Shown here one piece after another: positions 40,443 to 49,044 of a stretch of DNA of 64,000 nucleotides; position 1 is the first letter of the stretch, and each line of letters opens with the position of its first letter. Under the pieces are notes generated by a model that did not search any database, was not told the origin of the DNA, and saw only the letters and a program-made list of their open reading frames with translations. The DNA is from Mycolicibacterium rhodesiae (GTDB lineage Bacteria; Actinomycetota; Actinomycetes; Mycobacteriales; Mycobacteriaceae). The stretch covers positions 1 through 64,000 of the forward strand of contig NZ_MVIH01000016.1 in assembly GCF_002086695.1 (NCBI RefSeq), read 5' to 3'. Both the position numbers and the translations under genes were made by a program.

Positions 40443-41267
40443 ATGAGCCAGCAGTATGAATCCCTCACCGTCGAGGTCAAGGACCACGTTGCCCAGGTCA
40501 CGCTGATCGGCCCGGGTAAAGGCAACGCCATGGGCCCGGCGTTCTGGACCGAGATGCCGGTGGCCTTCGGCGAGCTGGATGCCGATCCCGACGTGCGGGC
40601 GATCGTGCTGACCGGCTCCGGCCGCAACTTCAGCTACGGGCTGGACCTGGTCGCAATGGGCGACACCATCGGCAGCGCGATGTCCGGAGAGGTCTCGGCC
40701 CGGCCACGCGTCGAATTCCACGGCAAACTCAAGCGCATGCAGCAGTCGATCACCGCGGTGGCCGACTGCCGCACCCCGACGATCGCCGCCATCCACGGCT
40801 GGTGCATCGGTGGAGGCGTCGACCTCATCAGTGCGGTGGACGTCCGCTACGCCAGTGCCGACGCCAAGTTCTCGGTGCGCGAGGTCAAGCTGTCGATCGT
40901 CGCCGACGTGGGCAGCCTGGCTCGGTTGCCCTACATCCTGTCCGACGGACATCTTCGCGAATTGGCGTTGACGGGCAAGGACATTGATGCCGCGCGGGCC
41001 GAGAAGATCGGTCTGGTCAACGACGTGTATCCGGACCCCGAGGCCACGCTGGCCGCGGCGCACGAGACCGCCGCCGAGATCGCGGCGAACTCGCCGCTGG
41101 TGGTGCACGGCATCAAGGACGTCCTCGACGAGCAGCGCACTGCCGACGTGGCGGCCAGCCTGCGCTACGTTGCGGCGTGGAATTCGGCGTTCCTGCCGTC
41201 CAAAGACCTCAACGAAGGCATTGCAGCCATGTTCGCCAAGCGCAAGCCGGAGTTCACCGGCGAATAG
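40443..41267 (+). CDS. echA21: Enoyl-CoA hydratase/isomerase EchA21
   Basis: 274 residues. Crotonase fold: the oxyanion loop SGRNFSYGLDL near 60-70, the second oxyanion GWCIGGGVDLISAVD near 118-132, and the acidic residue region FSVREVKLSIVADVGSLARLP with Glu and Asp in the positions of the catalytic acids (an isomerase-like Asp in VADVG). It acts in fatty-acid beta-oxidation or isomerisation of double bonds. Homologue of Rv3774; stand-alone promoter region of 104 bases. Confidence 0.88.
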   Translation: MSQQYESLTVEVKDHVAQVTLIGPGKGNAMGPAFWTEMPVAFGELDADPDVRAIVLTGSGRNFSYGLDLVAMGDTIGSAMSGEVSARPRVEFHGKLKRMQQSITAVADCRTPTIAAIHGWCIGGGVDLISAVDVRYASADAKFSVREVKLSIVADVGSLARLPYILSDGHLRELALTGKDIDAARAEKIGLVNDVYPDPEATLAAAHETAAEIAANSPLVVHGIKDVLDEQRTADVAASLRYVAAWNSAFLPSKDLNEGIAAMFAKRKPEFTGE

Positions 41268-41270
41268 CGG

Positions 41271-41561
41271 TTACTTGCCGGCCTTGATGGCCGGTACCGC
41301 TTTGGTGACCTCGAGGGCTGTCGGCTCGTCGGTGGGTTGAGTCGTCGTGGTCGCACCCATGTTCATCGCGGCGACGGCGGGCGAGGAGTAGGCGGGGAAC
41401 TTCGTCTCGTCGCCGGAGTCGGCCGTGTGGGTCAGCGACGCCGGGGCGGGGTGGGTGAGCCCGAACAGGCCGAGGACCGCGATAGCACCGCCACCGACGA
41501 CCGTTCCCAGCAACCTCTTATCCAGAGCCAAGCTATTCCGAAGCTTTCGAGGGGAGGACAT
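41271..41561 (-). CDS. Small membrane-anchored Thr/Ala-rich protein
   Basis: 96 residues from ATG 41561; GTG 41573 would add four residues. A basic N-terminus (SSPRKLRNS) and one hydrophobic segment (about 21-41, VVGGGAIAVLGLFGLTHP) are followed by an exported, Thr/Ala/Pro-rich tail. No family recognised. The stop is three bases from the end of echA21 on the opposite strand. Start choice is uncertain because both candidates share a weak ribosome site (GAAAGG). Confidence 0.6.
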   Translation of the reverse strand: MSSPRKLRNSLALDKRLLGTVVGGGAIAVLGLFGLTHPAPASLTHTADSGDETKFPAYSSPAVAAMNMGATTTTQPTDEPTALEVTKAVPAIKAGK

Positions 41562-41793
41562 GTTGACCAGCACCTTTCACGATGTTTCGGACCGGCGCCA
41601 CCCAACCGGGCCGCTCCACAAGAATGGTCCGGCTACCTTTCGGCGCCTTACATCCTTTGTATGCCCAGCCACCGATGGAATGCACGCGTCCCAAGCTGAT
41701 CCACAGAAGTCCTGCGCCCGCCACACAGGTGATCACGAGCGAAATGCCAGGAGTGAGATGGGCGTCCGCCAACCCGGCAGGACGCCCACGCAG

Positions 41794-41880
41794 CGGTGGC
41801 GGAGGGATTTGAACCCCCGGACGGTGTTAGCCGTCTCTCGCTTTCAAGGCGAGTGCATTAGGCCGCTCTGCCACGCCACC
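41794..41880 (-). tRNA. tRNA-Ser (anticodon TGA)
   Basis: Class II tRNA with acceptor GGTGGCG/CGCCACC and discriminator G. Anticodon stem CTCGC/GCGAG carries loop CTTGAAA, so anticodon UGA reads UCA and others. No CCA encoded, unlike the Ser-CGA gene at 1001-1091 with the same acceptor stem. It lies 17 bases downstream of the MarR gene on the same strand. Confidence 0.96.
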
Positions 41881-41897
41881 GCCGACAAGACTAACGG

Positions 41898-42410
41898 TTA
41901 GACGCGGCCGACCCTCGTCGAGTTGCCACCGTTCTTCAAGGCGGCACTGATCCGGCGGCAGTTCTCCCCCATCGCCGCCATCTGCGGACGAGACAACGGC
42001 GTCAGGAAGTTCTCCCGGACCCCCTTGGCGTACGTCAGCATCGCGTCCTCGACAACCTCACGGCCGAGGTCGGTGATGCTCGCCAACACTCCGCGACCGT
42101 CGTCGGGGCTCGCCTCTCGACGCACCAGGCCCGCGGTCTCCAACCGACGAATCTGGCGCGTCACCCGACTCGGCAGCGACATGAGCTGATCGGCCAGATC
42201 CCCCATCCGCGCCGCGCCGGTCTCCGAGTTGTCCAGAATTTCCAACAGACGAACGTCGACCAAGCTCAACTTGTGCTTGTCGACGAGCCCCCGATTCAGT
42301 GTTCCGTACAGCCGCAGTGCGGCGTCGAGGAAGTTCTGCCAAGATCTCTCCTCGGCTATATCCAACCCCGGCATCTCACTAGCGGTCCGCCCCGCAATCA
42401 TCCCTCCCAT
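41898..42410 (-). CDS. MarR-family transcriptional regulator
   Basis: 170 residues from ATG 42410; ATG 42401 and ATG 42374 are also plausible. The winged helix-turn-helix is clear: LVDVRLLEILDNSE, then DLADQLMSLPSRVTRQIRRLETAGLVRRE as recognition helix and wing, and SPDDGRGVLASITDLG. It is divergent from the quinone oxidoreductase at 42475, which it may control. A perfect palindrome ATTGCGCAAT overlaps the proposed start codon, favouring one of the downstream ATGs if that site is its operator. Confidence 0.85.
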   Translation of the reverse strand: MGGMIAGRTASEMPGLDIAEERSWQNFLDAALRLYGTLNRGLVDKHKLSLVDVRLLEILDNSETGAARMGDLADQLMSLPSRVTRQIRRLETAGLVRREASPDDGRGVLASITDLGREVVEDAMLTYAKGVRENFLTPLSRPQMAAMGENCRRISAALKNGGNSTRVGRV

Positions 42411-42418
42411 TGCGCAAT
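42409..42418. promoter_or_regulatory. Palindrome ATTGCGCAAT, candidate MarR operator
   Basis: A perfect 10-base palindrome in the 64-base divergent gap between marR and the oxidoreductase gene. MarR boxes often contain TTGC...GCAA half-sites. Confidence 0.4.
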
Positions 42419-42474
42419 CGTAAGCGACACAGCGCCGTACGAGGCCGAAATGACTCGGGAGTAACCTGACGCCC

Positions 42475-43458
42475 ATGTTGGCCATCGTCGCTGAATCGTC
42501 CGACCGCCTGACCTGGCGCGAAGTGCCTGATGTGTCGCCCGGACGGGGCGAAGTTCTGATCCGGGTCAACACCGCAGGTGTCAACCGGGCCGACCTCCTG
42601 CAAGCGGCCGGAAACTATCCACCACCCCCGGGAGCCAGCAACATCCTCGGTCTCGAGGTGTCCGGCGTCATCGAGAGCCTCGGCGAAGGTGTGACGGGAT
42701 GGACTGTCGGACAAGACGTTTGCGCACTCTTGGCCGGAGGCGGTTACGCCGAGTATGTTTCGGCGCCCGCCGGTCAGGTCATGCCCGTCCCCCTCGGGGT
42801 ATCGCTACCCGACGCAGCCGCGCTGCCTGAAGTCGCCTGCACGGTGTGGTCCAACATCGCCATGACCGCGCATCTGACCGACGGCGAACTGTTGCTCATT
42901 CACGGCGGGGCAAGCGGGATCGGCACTCACGCCATCCAGGTCGCCACCGCCCTGGGCAATCGAGTGGCGGTGACGGCAGGTTCGCGAGCGAAGCTCGACC
43001 TGTGCCGCGAGCTGGGCGCCGAAGTCCTAATCTCTTACCGCGATGAAGATTTCGTCGCGTGCGTCAATAATGCCACTGACGGGCGCGGGGCCGACGTCAT
43101 CCTCGACATCATGGGCGCGGCCTACCTCGATCGAAATCTCGACGCACTCGCACCCGACGGACGGATGACGATCATCGGCATGCAGGGCGGGATCAAAGCG
43201 GAATTCAACATTGCCAAGGCAGTCGCCAAGCGGCTGCACGTAATCGGTACCTCGTTGCGCGGCCGGCCCATCGACGGACCGCACGGAAAGAGGGCCATCG
43301 TCGAGGAGGTGGTGGCCTCGGTCTGGCCGCTGATCGCCGACGGTCGGGTGCGCCCCATCATCGGAGCGCGGTTCCCCATCGCCGACGCCGCCGAAGCGCA
43401 CCGGGTGCTGACCGCCGGCGAGACGTTCGGGAAAGTGTTGCTGACCGTCAACGAGTGA
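42475..43458 (+). CDS. NAD(P)H quinone oxidoreductase family protein (Rv3777-like)
   Basis: 327 residues. Medium-chain reductase of the PIG3/quinone oxidoreductase type: NTAGVNRADLLQAAGNYPPPPG near 32-53, LGLEVSGVIE, then HGGASGIGTHAIQ near 143-155 as the nucleotide-binding loop and VTAGSRAKLD for NADPH recognition. No zinc ligands. PIG3 relatives reduce quinones and can raise oxidative stress. A divergent MarR regulator suggests induction by an electrophile or quinone. Homologue of Rv3777. Confidence 0.9.
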   Translation: MLAIVAESSDRLTWREVPDVSPGRGEVLIRVNTAGVNRADLLQAAGNYPPPPGASNILGLEVSGVIESLGEGVTGWTVGQDVCALLAGGGYAEYVSAPAGQVMPVPLGVSLPDAAALPEVACTVWSNIAMTAHLTDGELLLIHGGASGIGTHAIQVATALGNRVAVTAGSRAKLDLCRELGAEVLISYRDEDFVACVNNATDGRGADVILDIMGAAYLDRNLDALAPDGRMTIIGMQGGIKAEFNIAKAVAKRLHVIGTSLRGRPIDGPHGKRAIVEEVVASVWPLIADGRVRPIIGARFPIADAAEAHRVLTAGETFGKVLLTVNE

Positions 43459-43470
43459 CGAGGGCCGGAT

Positions 43471-44667
43471 TCAGCCGAGCGACGCGAGCGCCCGCACCAG
43501 CTGATCGACTTCGGCCATCGTCGAGTAGTGCGCCAACCCGACGGTCACCGCACCCCCGATGTCGTTGACGCCGATCAGGTCGAGCACCCGCGAGTTGGCG
43601 TTGCACACGGCCAGAATTCCGTTGTCCGCCAACCGCTGGACCACCCGCTCGGCGGGCACCCCGGTCACCGCGAAACTGACGACCGGGATGTGCGCCTCCG
43701 GCCGGCCGATCACCATCACCAGGGGCAGCGACCGCAGCGAGCCCATCAAGTAGTCGAAGAGTCCGCTGAGATACGACCCTGCGGATTGCATTGAGAGAGC
43801 AAGCCTTTCGCGTCGGCTACCCCGCGCCGACTCATCCAGTCCGGCCAGATACTCGATGCTCGCGACCACTCCGGCCAGCAGACCGTACTGGTGGCCGCCG
43901 AGTTCGAGTCGTTCCGGTCCGCTGGCGTACGGGTTCATCGACACCGACCCGAAGCTGTCGATGAGCGACGGGTTGCGGAACACCAGCGCACCGATCGGCG
44001 GCCCGCCCCACGCCGGTGCGTTGAGCGCGACGACGTCGGCCTCGGTCTCGTCGAGATCCATCAACTGATACGGCGCCGCGGCCGAATGATCCACGACCAC
44101 CAGCCCGCTGACGTCGTGCACAAGCTTGGTGACGGCACTCACGTCGGTGATCGTGCCCAAGGTCGAGGACGCCGACGTCATGGCCACCAATCGGGTGGGC
44201 GGCGTGATCAAACTCTCCCACTGCCACGACGGCAGCTCGCCGGTCTCGATGTCGACTTCGGCCCACTTGACCTTGGCCCCATACCGGTTGGCTGCGCGCA
44301 GCCACGGCGCGATGTTGGCCTCGTCGTCGAGCCGGCTGACCACCACCTCGTAGCCGATCCCGGCCCGCGAGGAGGACGCATCGGCCAACGACGTCAGCAG
44401 GATCGAGCGATCGGCGCCTAGCACCACCCCGCTCGGATCGCCGTTGACCAGGTCGGCCACCGCCTGGCGGGCGGCGTCCAGAACGGCGACGCTGCGCCGG
44501 GCCGCAGGATGCGGGCTGGCCGTGTTCGGCACCGAACCCCGGAACGCCGTCGAGACCGTGGTGGCCACCGACTCGGGAATCAGCATCCCGGCCTGGGCGT
44601 CGAAGCGCATCCACCCGTCGCCCAATGCTGGGTGCAGACCACGCACCCGGGCGACGTCGTATGCCAT
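43471..44667 (-). CDS. Class V aminotransferase-like protein lacking the PLP lysine (Rv3778c-like)
   Basis: 398 residues. The fold and several cofactor-contact features of cysteine desulfurase-like proteins are present: RLDDEANIAPW, MTSASSTLGTITDV and VVDHSAAAPY (Asp and His stacking on the ring). Where desulfurases have SGHK with the Schiff-base lysine, this protein reads LNAPAWGGPPIG, so no lysine is there. M. tuberculosis Rv3778c, as I recall it, has HAWGGPP at that place too. It may be catalytically altered or non-enzymatic. It converges with the oxidoreductase 12 bases away. Confidence 0.85.
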   Translation of the reverse strand: MAYDVARVRGLHPALGDGWMRFDAQAGMLIPESVATTVSTAFRGSVPNTASPHPAARRSVAVLDAARQAVADLVNGDPSGVVLGADRSILLTSLADASSSRAGIGYEVVVSRLDDEANIAPWLRAANRYGAKVKWAEVDIETGELPSWQWESLITPPTRLVAMTSASSTLGTITDVSAVTKLVHDVSGLVVVDHSAAAPYQLMDLDETEADVVALNAPAWGGPPIGALVFRNPSLIDSFGSVSMNPYASGPERLELGGHQYGLLAGVVASIEYLAGLDESARGSRRERLALSMQSAGSYLSGLFDYLMGSLRSLPLVMVIGRPEAHIPVVSFAVTGVPAERVVQRLADNGILAVCNANSRVLDLIGVNDIGGAVTVGLAHYSTMAEVDQLVRALASLG

Positions 44668-44776
44668 GAGCCCACCTTAGAGCGTCGGTGATTGCGCTAT
44701 TGAGACAGCGATGGCGCCTGCGGTCCTCGTCGAAGGGCGATAAGGGCAGGTTCACCTGGCCAGCCATACTAGTCCA

Positions 44777-46759
44777 GTGAGCTTCGGGTTCGGAGTCCTG
44801 ATCGCGGTCTTGTTGCTGATCCTGCCGGGTGCGGTGGTGGCGATGGCCGGGCGGCTGCGCTGGTACGTCGCACTCGGCGTGGGCCCGGTGCTGACGTACG
44901 GCGTTGTGGGCCTGGCCATCATCCCGTTCGGTGCGATCGGCATCGCCTGGAACGCCTGGACGGCGCTGCTGGCACTGGCCATTGTCACGGCCGCCGTCTT
45001 CGGTTTGCGGATTCTGCTCGCCCGGTATCGCACCGACGACCCGACCGCCGACGAGGTGTCGCTGTGGCCCGCGCTGACGGTGGCCGCCGGGGTGATCCTG
45101 GGCGCAGTGTTGATCGGGATCGCCGCCTGGCGGGGCATGCCCTACTGGCAGTCCATCCCGAGCAACTGGGACTCGGTCTGGCACGCCAACACCATCCGCT
45201 GGATCCTCGACACCGGTCAGGCGTCGTCGACGCACATGGGTGAGCTGCGCAACGTCGAGACCCATGCGCAGCTCTACTACCCCTCGGTCTTCCACGCGCT
45301 GGGGGCCGTGCTGGCACAGCTGACCGGCGCGGCACCGACCACCGCGTACACGCTCAGTTCGCTGTCTGCGGCGGTGTGGTTGTTCCCGCTCAGCGCGGGC
45401 CTGTTGACCTGGCAGCTGCTCCGCTCCCGCGGCACGTCGCAGTGGCGTACCGCCGGTGCGGCGGCCACTGCGGCCGCGTTGGCCGCGTCGTTCACCTCGG
45501 TGCCCTACGTCGAGTTCGACACCGCCTCGATGCCGAACATGGCCGCCTACGGCGTCGCCATCCCGGCGTTCGTGCTGATCGCGTCGTCCCTGCGGAACCG
45601 CGATCGCATCCCGATGGCGGTGATCGCGCTGGTGGGCGTCTTCTCGGTGCACATCACCGGCGGCGTCGTGGTGGTCACCTTCGTCGTGGCGTGGTGGCTG
45701 CTGGACGCGTTGTGGCGGCCGGTGCTCGGCAGGGCGCGCGACTTCCTCACCCTGACGATCATCGCGGTGCCGACTCTCGCGGTTCTGCTGCCGCAGTTCC
45801 TCGGCGTGCTCCAGCAGGCCGAGGTCATCGCCGGGCACGCATTTCTGACCCATCAGGGCCGCAAACGCACGCTGTTCAACGCGGTCGTCCAGCACACCAG
45901 GCACCTCAACGACTATCCGATCCAGAACGTCATCATCGCCCTGGCCGGAGCCGGGTTCATCCTGCTGCTGGCGAAAAGGATCTGGTGGCCTGCGGCGGTG
46001 TGGCTGGTGCTGATCGTGTCGATCGTGCATTCCGGAGCGCCGTTCGGCGGCCCACTCGGCACCATCGTCGGCAAGTACAGCGACCTGTTCTACAGCGACC
46101 CTCGACGGCTGTCCGCGGTGGTGACGCTGCTGTTGACACCGATGGCCGGGATCGCGCTCTACTCGCTGGCGTTGCTGCTGGTGGCCGGCGCCCGACGGTT
46201 GATCCGACGCTGGGCCGCGGCCAGGGAGCCCGACCGCGGGTTCTGGATCGGCGCCACCGCGGTGCTGCTGGTAGCCGTCAGCGTCGGGCTGGCCTGGCAC
46301 TACTTTCCGCGGCACCGATACCTGATGGGCGAGAAGTACGACCGGGTGATCGTCGACGACAAGGATCTGCAGGCTTTTGCCTACCTCGCGACTCTGCCCG
46401 GCGCCCGCGACACCCTGATCGGCGACGCGAACGTCGACGGCACCGCGTGGATGTACGCGGTGGCCGGCCTGCACCCGCTGTGGACGCATTACGACTACCC
46501 GGTGCAGCAGGGCCCGGGTTACCACCGGTTCATCTTCTGGGCCTACGCCGACGACGCCGACCACGATCCGCGGATCGCCGAGGCGGTGAAGGCACTGAAC
46601 ATCCGTTACGTGTTGACGAGCGCACCGGTGGTTCGCGGGTTCGTCATGCCCGACGGACTAGTGTCACTAGACAAGTCCAAGTCGTGGGCCAAGATCTACG
46701 ACAACGGCGAGGCCCGCATCTACGAATGGCGCGGATCTGCACCGCAGGACACCCGGTAA
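44777..46759 (+). CDS. Membrane glycosyltransferase-like protein (Rv3779-like)
   Basis: 660 residues from GTG 44777. About thirteen membrane segments; the first extracytoplasmic loop holds SIPSNWDSVWHANTIRW, with acidic and aromatic residues placed as in GT-C enzymes, and the C-terminal 150 residues are soluble (YDRVIVDDKDLQAFAYL onward). The M. tuberculosis homologue Rv3779 has been linked to polyprenyl-monophosphomannose synthesis. Its location just before bpa and the galactan export genes matches that genome. Sugar donor and acceptor here are inferred from the homologue only. Confidence 0.85.
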   Translation: MSFGFGVLIAVLLLILPGAVVAMAGRLRWYVALGVGPVLTYGVVGLAIIPFGAIGIAWNAWTALLALAIVTAAVFGLRILLARYRTDDPTADEVSLWPALTVAAGVILGAVLIGIAAWRGMPYWQSIPSNWDSVWHANTIRWILDTGQASSTHMGELRNVETHAQLYYPSVFHALGAVLAQLTGAAPTTAYTLSSLSAAVWLFPLSAGLLTWQLLRSRGTSQWRTAGAAATAAALAASFTSVPYVEFDTASMPNMAAYGVAIPAFVLIASSLRNRDRIPMAVIALVGVFSVHITGGVVVVTFVVAWWLLDALWRPVLGRARDFLTLTIIAVPTLAVLLPQFLGVLQQAEVIAGHAFLTHQGRKRTLFNAVVQHTRHLNDYPIQNVIIALAGAGFILLLAKRIWWPAAVWLVLIVSIVHSGAPFGGPLGTIVGKYSDLFYSDPRRLSAVVTLLLTPMAGIALYSLALLLVAGARRLIRRWAAAREPDRGFWIGATAVLLVAVSVGLAWHYFPRHRYLMGEKYDRVIVDDKDLQAFAYLATLPGARDTLIGDANVDGTAWMYAVAGLHPLWTHYDYPVQQGPGYHRFIFWAYADDADHDPRIAEAVKALNIRYVLTSAPVVRGFVMPDGLVSLDKSKSWAKIYDNGEARIYEWRGSAPQDTR

Positions 46760-46787
46760 CAATGGGCGACGAGGGAATGCTCACTCC

Positions 46788-47297
46788 ATGACGACGAACA
46801 CAGACGACGACAACATCGAGATCATCACCGGCTCCGACGAGGGCGAGGGTGACGCCGACGGCCGCTCGGTGACCGACCTGGTGGAACAGCCTGCCAAGGT
46901 GATGCGCATCGGCACGATGATCAAGCAGCTGCTCGAAGAGGTGCGCGCAGCACCGCTGGACGACGCCAGCCGCACCCGGCTGCGTGAAATCCACGCGACC
47001 TCGATCCGCGAGCTCGAAGACGGCCTGGCCCCCGAGCTTCGCGACGAGCTCGAGCGGCTGGCCTTGCCGTTCACCGAGGACAGCATTCCGTCCGACGCCG
47101 AGCTGCGGATCGCGCAGGCGCAGCTGGTCGGCTGGCTCGAGGGCCTGTTCCACGGAATCCAGACCGCGCTGTTCGCCCAGCAGATGGCGGCGCGCGCGCA
47201 GCTGGAGCACATGCGCGGCCAGGGTGCGTTGCCGCCCGGCATCGGACAGCCCGGCCCGCCCGGAGCCCCCGGTCACGGCACCGGGCAGTACCTCTAG
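46788..47297 (+). CDS. bpa: Bacterial proteasome activator Bpa/PafE
   Basis: 169 residues. Bpa forms an ATP-independent dodecameric ring that opens the 20S proteasome for unfolded proteins such as HspR. Seen here: an acidic disordered start, a helical core (about 28-145, VEQPAKVMRIGTMIKQLLEE through AARAQLEHMR), a Gly/Pro linker and the C-terminal GQYL, the HbYX-like motif that docks into the proteasome alpha ring. Homologue of Rv3780. The ABC gene follows after 11 bases, although no functional link is known. Confidence 0.93.
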   Translation: MTTNTDDDNIEIITGSDEGEGDADGRSVTDLVEQPAKVMRIGTMIKQLLEEVRAAPLDDASRTRLREIHATSIRELEDGLAPELRDELERLALPFTEDSIPSDAELRIAQAQLVGWLEGLFHGIQTALFAQQMAARAQLEHMRGQGALPPGIGQPGPPGAPGHGTGQYL

Positions 47298-47308
47298 CCG
47301 AGACCCCG

Positions 47309-48133
47309 GTGCCTGCCGACGACCCCTATATCGAAACCCGCGACGCCTGGGTTGAGTTTCCGATCTTCGACGCCAAGACGCGGTCGCTGAAGAAGACCTT
47401 CCTGGGTGCCGCCGGCGGCGCGATCGGTCGCAACACCGAGAACGTCGTCGTGATCGAGGCCCTGCGGGACATCACGCTGTCGCTGAAGATGGGTGACCGC
47501 GTCGGCCTGGTCGGCCACAACGGCGCGGGCAAGTCCACGCTGCTGCGGTTGCTGTCCGGGATCTACGAACCGACTCGCGGGTCGGCCACGGTCCGCGGCC
47601 GCGTCGCGCCGGTGTTCGACCTCGGCGTCGGGATGGACCCGGAGATCTCCGGCTTCGAGAACATCATCATCCGCGGCCTGTTCCTGGGGCAGACCCGCAA
47701 GCAGATGATGGCCAAGGTCGACGAGATCGCCGACTTCACCGAACTCGGTGAATACCTGTCGATGCCCCTGCGCACCTACTCCACCGGCATGCGGGTGCGA
47801 CTGGCCATGGGCGTGGTCACCAGTATCGATCCGGAGATCCTGCTGCTCGACGAGGGCATTGGCGCGGTGGACGCGGACTTCCTGAAGAAGGCGCAGACAC
47901 GGCTGCAGAAGCTGGTTGAGCGTTCCGGAATCCTGGTGTTCGCCAGCCATTCCAACGAGTTCCTGGCGCGGCTGTGTAAGACCGCCATGTGGATCGACCA
48001 CGGCACCATCAAGATGTCCGGCGGCATCGAAGACGTCGTTCGGGCGTACGAGGGCGAGGACGCGGCCCGGCATGTGCGGGAAGTGTTGGACGAGCACAAG
48101 TCCGATTGGTCCGACGGGGTCGCCACCCCGTGA
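47309..48133 (+). CDS. wzt: Galactan ABC exporter ATPase Wzt
   Basis: 274 residues from GTG 47309. Walker A GHNGAGKST at 69-77, signature YSTGMRVRL at 157-165 (variant of LSGGQ typical of polysaccharide exporters) and Walker B ILLLDEG at 177-183. It lacks the C-terminal carbohydrate-binding domain of O-antigen Wzt proteins. With Wzm it exports the lipid-linked galactan precursor of the cell wall. It is homologous to Rv3781 (once called rfbE). The stop overlaps the glfT1 start by four bases. Confidence 0.92.
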   Translation: MPADDPYIETRDAWVEFPIFDAKTRSLKKTFLGAAGGAIGRNTENVVVIEALRDITLSLKMGDRVGLVGHNGAGKSTLLRLLSGIYEPTRGSATVRGRVAPVFDLGVGMDPEISGFENIIIRGLFLGQTRKQMMAKVDEIADFTELGEYLSMPLRTYSTGMRVRLAMGVVTSIDPEILLLDEGIGAVDADFLKKAQTRLQKLVERSGILVFASHSNEFLARLCKTAMWIDHGTIKMSGGIEDVVRAYEGEDAARHVREVLDEHKSDWSDGVATP

Positions 48134-49044
48134 CCGACCTGGTGTGCGCCGTCGTCGTCACTCATCGCCGCCTCGACGAACTCGCCAAATCGCTGGGTGT
48201 TTTGACCACCCAGACCCGGATGGTCGACCACCTGATCGTGGTCGACAACGACAACGACGAGCGGGTGCGCGACCTCGTCGCCGGCCAGCCTGTGCCGACC
48301 ACCTATCTGGGATCTCGCCGAAACCTCGGTGGTGCAGGAGGATTCGCGCTCGGCATGCTGCACGCGCTGTCGCTGGGTGCGGACTGGGTGTGGCTGGCCG
48401 ACGACGACGGGCGCCCGATGGACGGCGACGTGCTGGCCACATTGCTGTCCTGCGCACAACGCCACGGTTTGGCCGAAGTGTCGCCGATGGTCTGCGATAT
48501 GGACCACCCCGACCGGTTCGCCTTCCCCGTTCGGCAGGGTCTGGTGTGGCGTCGTCATCCGGCCGAGCTGGGAACCCAAGACCTGCTCCCGGGATACGCA
48601 TCACTGTTCAACGGCGCGTTGTTCCGGGCGGAAACCCTTATGGCCGTGGGCATTCCCGATATCCGCCTGTTCATCCGTGGTGACGAGGTCGACGTGCACC
48701 GTCGACTGGTGTTGTCGGGCTTGCCGTTCGGCACCTGCCTGAAGGCCACCTACCTGCACCCGTACGGCAGTGACGAGTTCAAGCCCATCCTCGGCGGGAA
48801 AATGCACACCCAATATCCGGAAGATCCGTCCAAGCGGTACTTCACCTATCGCAACCGCGGGTACCTGCAGGCACAGCGCGGCATGCGCAAGCTGGTACCG
48901 CAGGAGTGGGTGCGATTCGGGTGGTTCTTCTTGGTCCAGCGCCGCGACCCGAAAGGCTTCGCCGAATGGATTCGGTTGCGGCGCTTGGGTAGGCACGAAA
49001 GGTTCTTCCGGGGCGAGCGAAGCGACGGGAAAGGAACACGATGA
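48130..49044 (+). CDS. glfT1: Galactofuranosyltransferase GlfT1
   Basis: 304 residues from GTG 48130 (GTGA overlap with wzt). GT2 family: AVVVTHRRLDELAKSL at the start, NLGGAGGFALGM near 65-76, and the metal-binding DDD at 91-93 in WLADDDGRPMDG. GlfT1 adds the first two galactofuranoses to the decaprenyl-linked rhamnose-GlcNAc linker using UDP-galactofuranose, before GlfT2 extends the chain. The stop overlaps the wzm start by four bases. Homologue of Rv3782. Confidence 0.93.
   Translation: MTDLVCAVVVTHRRLDELAKSLGVLTTQTRMVDHLIVVDNDNDERVRDLVAGQPVPTTYLGSRRNLGGAGGFALGMLHALSLGADWVWLADDDGRPMDGDVLATLLSCAQRHGLAEVSPMVCDMDHPDRFAFPVRQGLVWRRHPAELGTQDLLPGYASLFNGALFRAETLMAVGIPDIRLFIRGDEVDVHRRLVLSGLPFGTCLKATYLHPYGSDEFKPILGGKMHTQYPEDPSKRYFTYRNRGYLQAQRGMRKLVPQEWVRFGWFFLVQRRDPKGFAEWIRLRRLGRHERFFRGERSDGKGTR

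Noticed and set aside
41533..41772. A possible 79-residue minus-strand protein with one hydrophobic segment between the small anchored protein and tRNA-Ser(TGA)
   Set aside because: It overlaps the start of the gene at 41271-41561 in another frame, has no clear ribosome site and no recognisable family. It could be real, but the support is too weak.
43832..46564. A 910-codon minus-strand frame across the aminotransferase and Rv3779-like genes
   Set aside because: It spans two well-supported genes and their promoter in the wrong frame, and its composition is low-complexity Arg/Gln/His/Asp.
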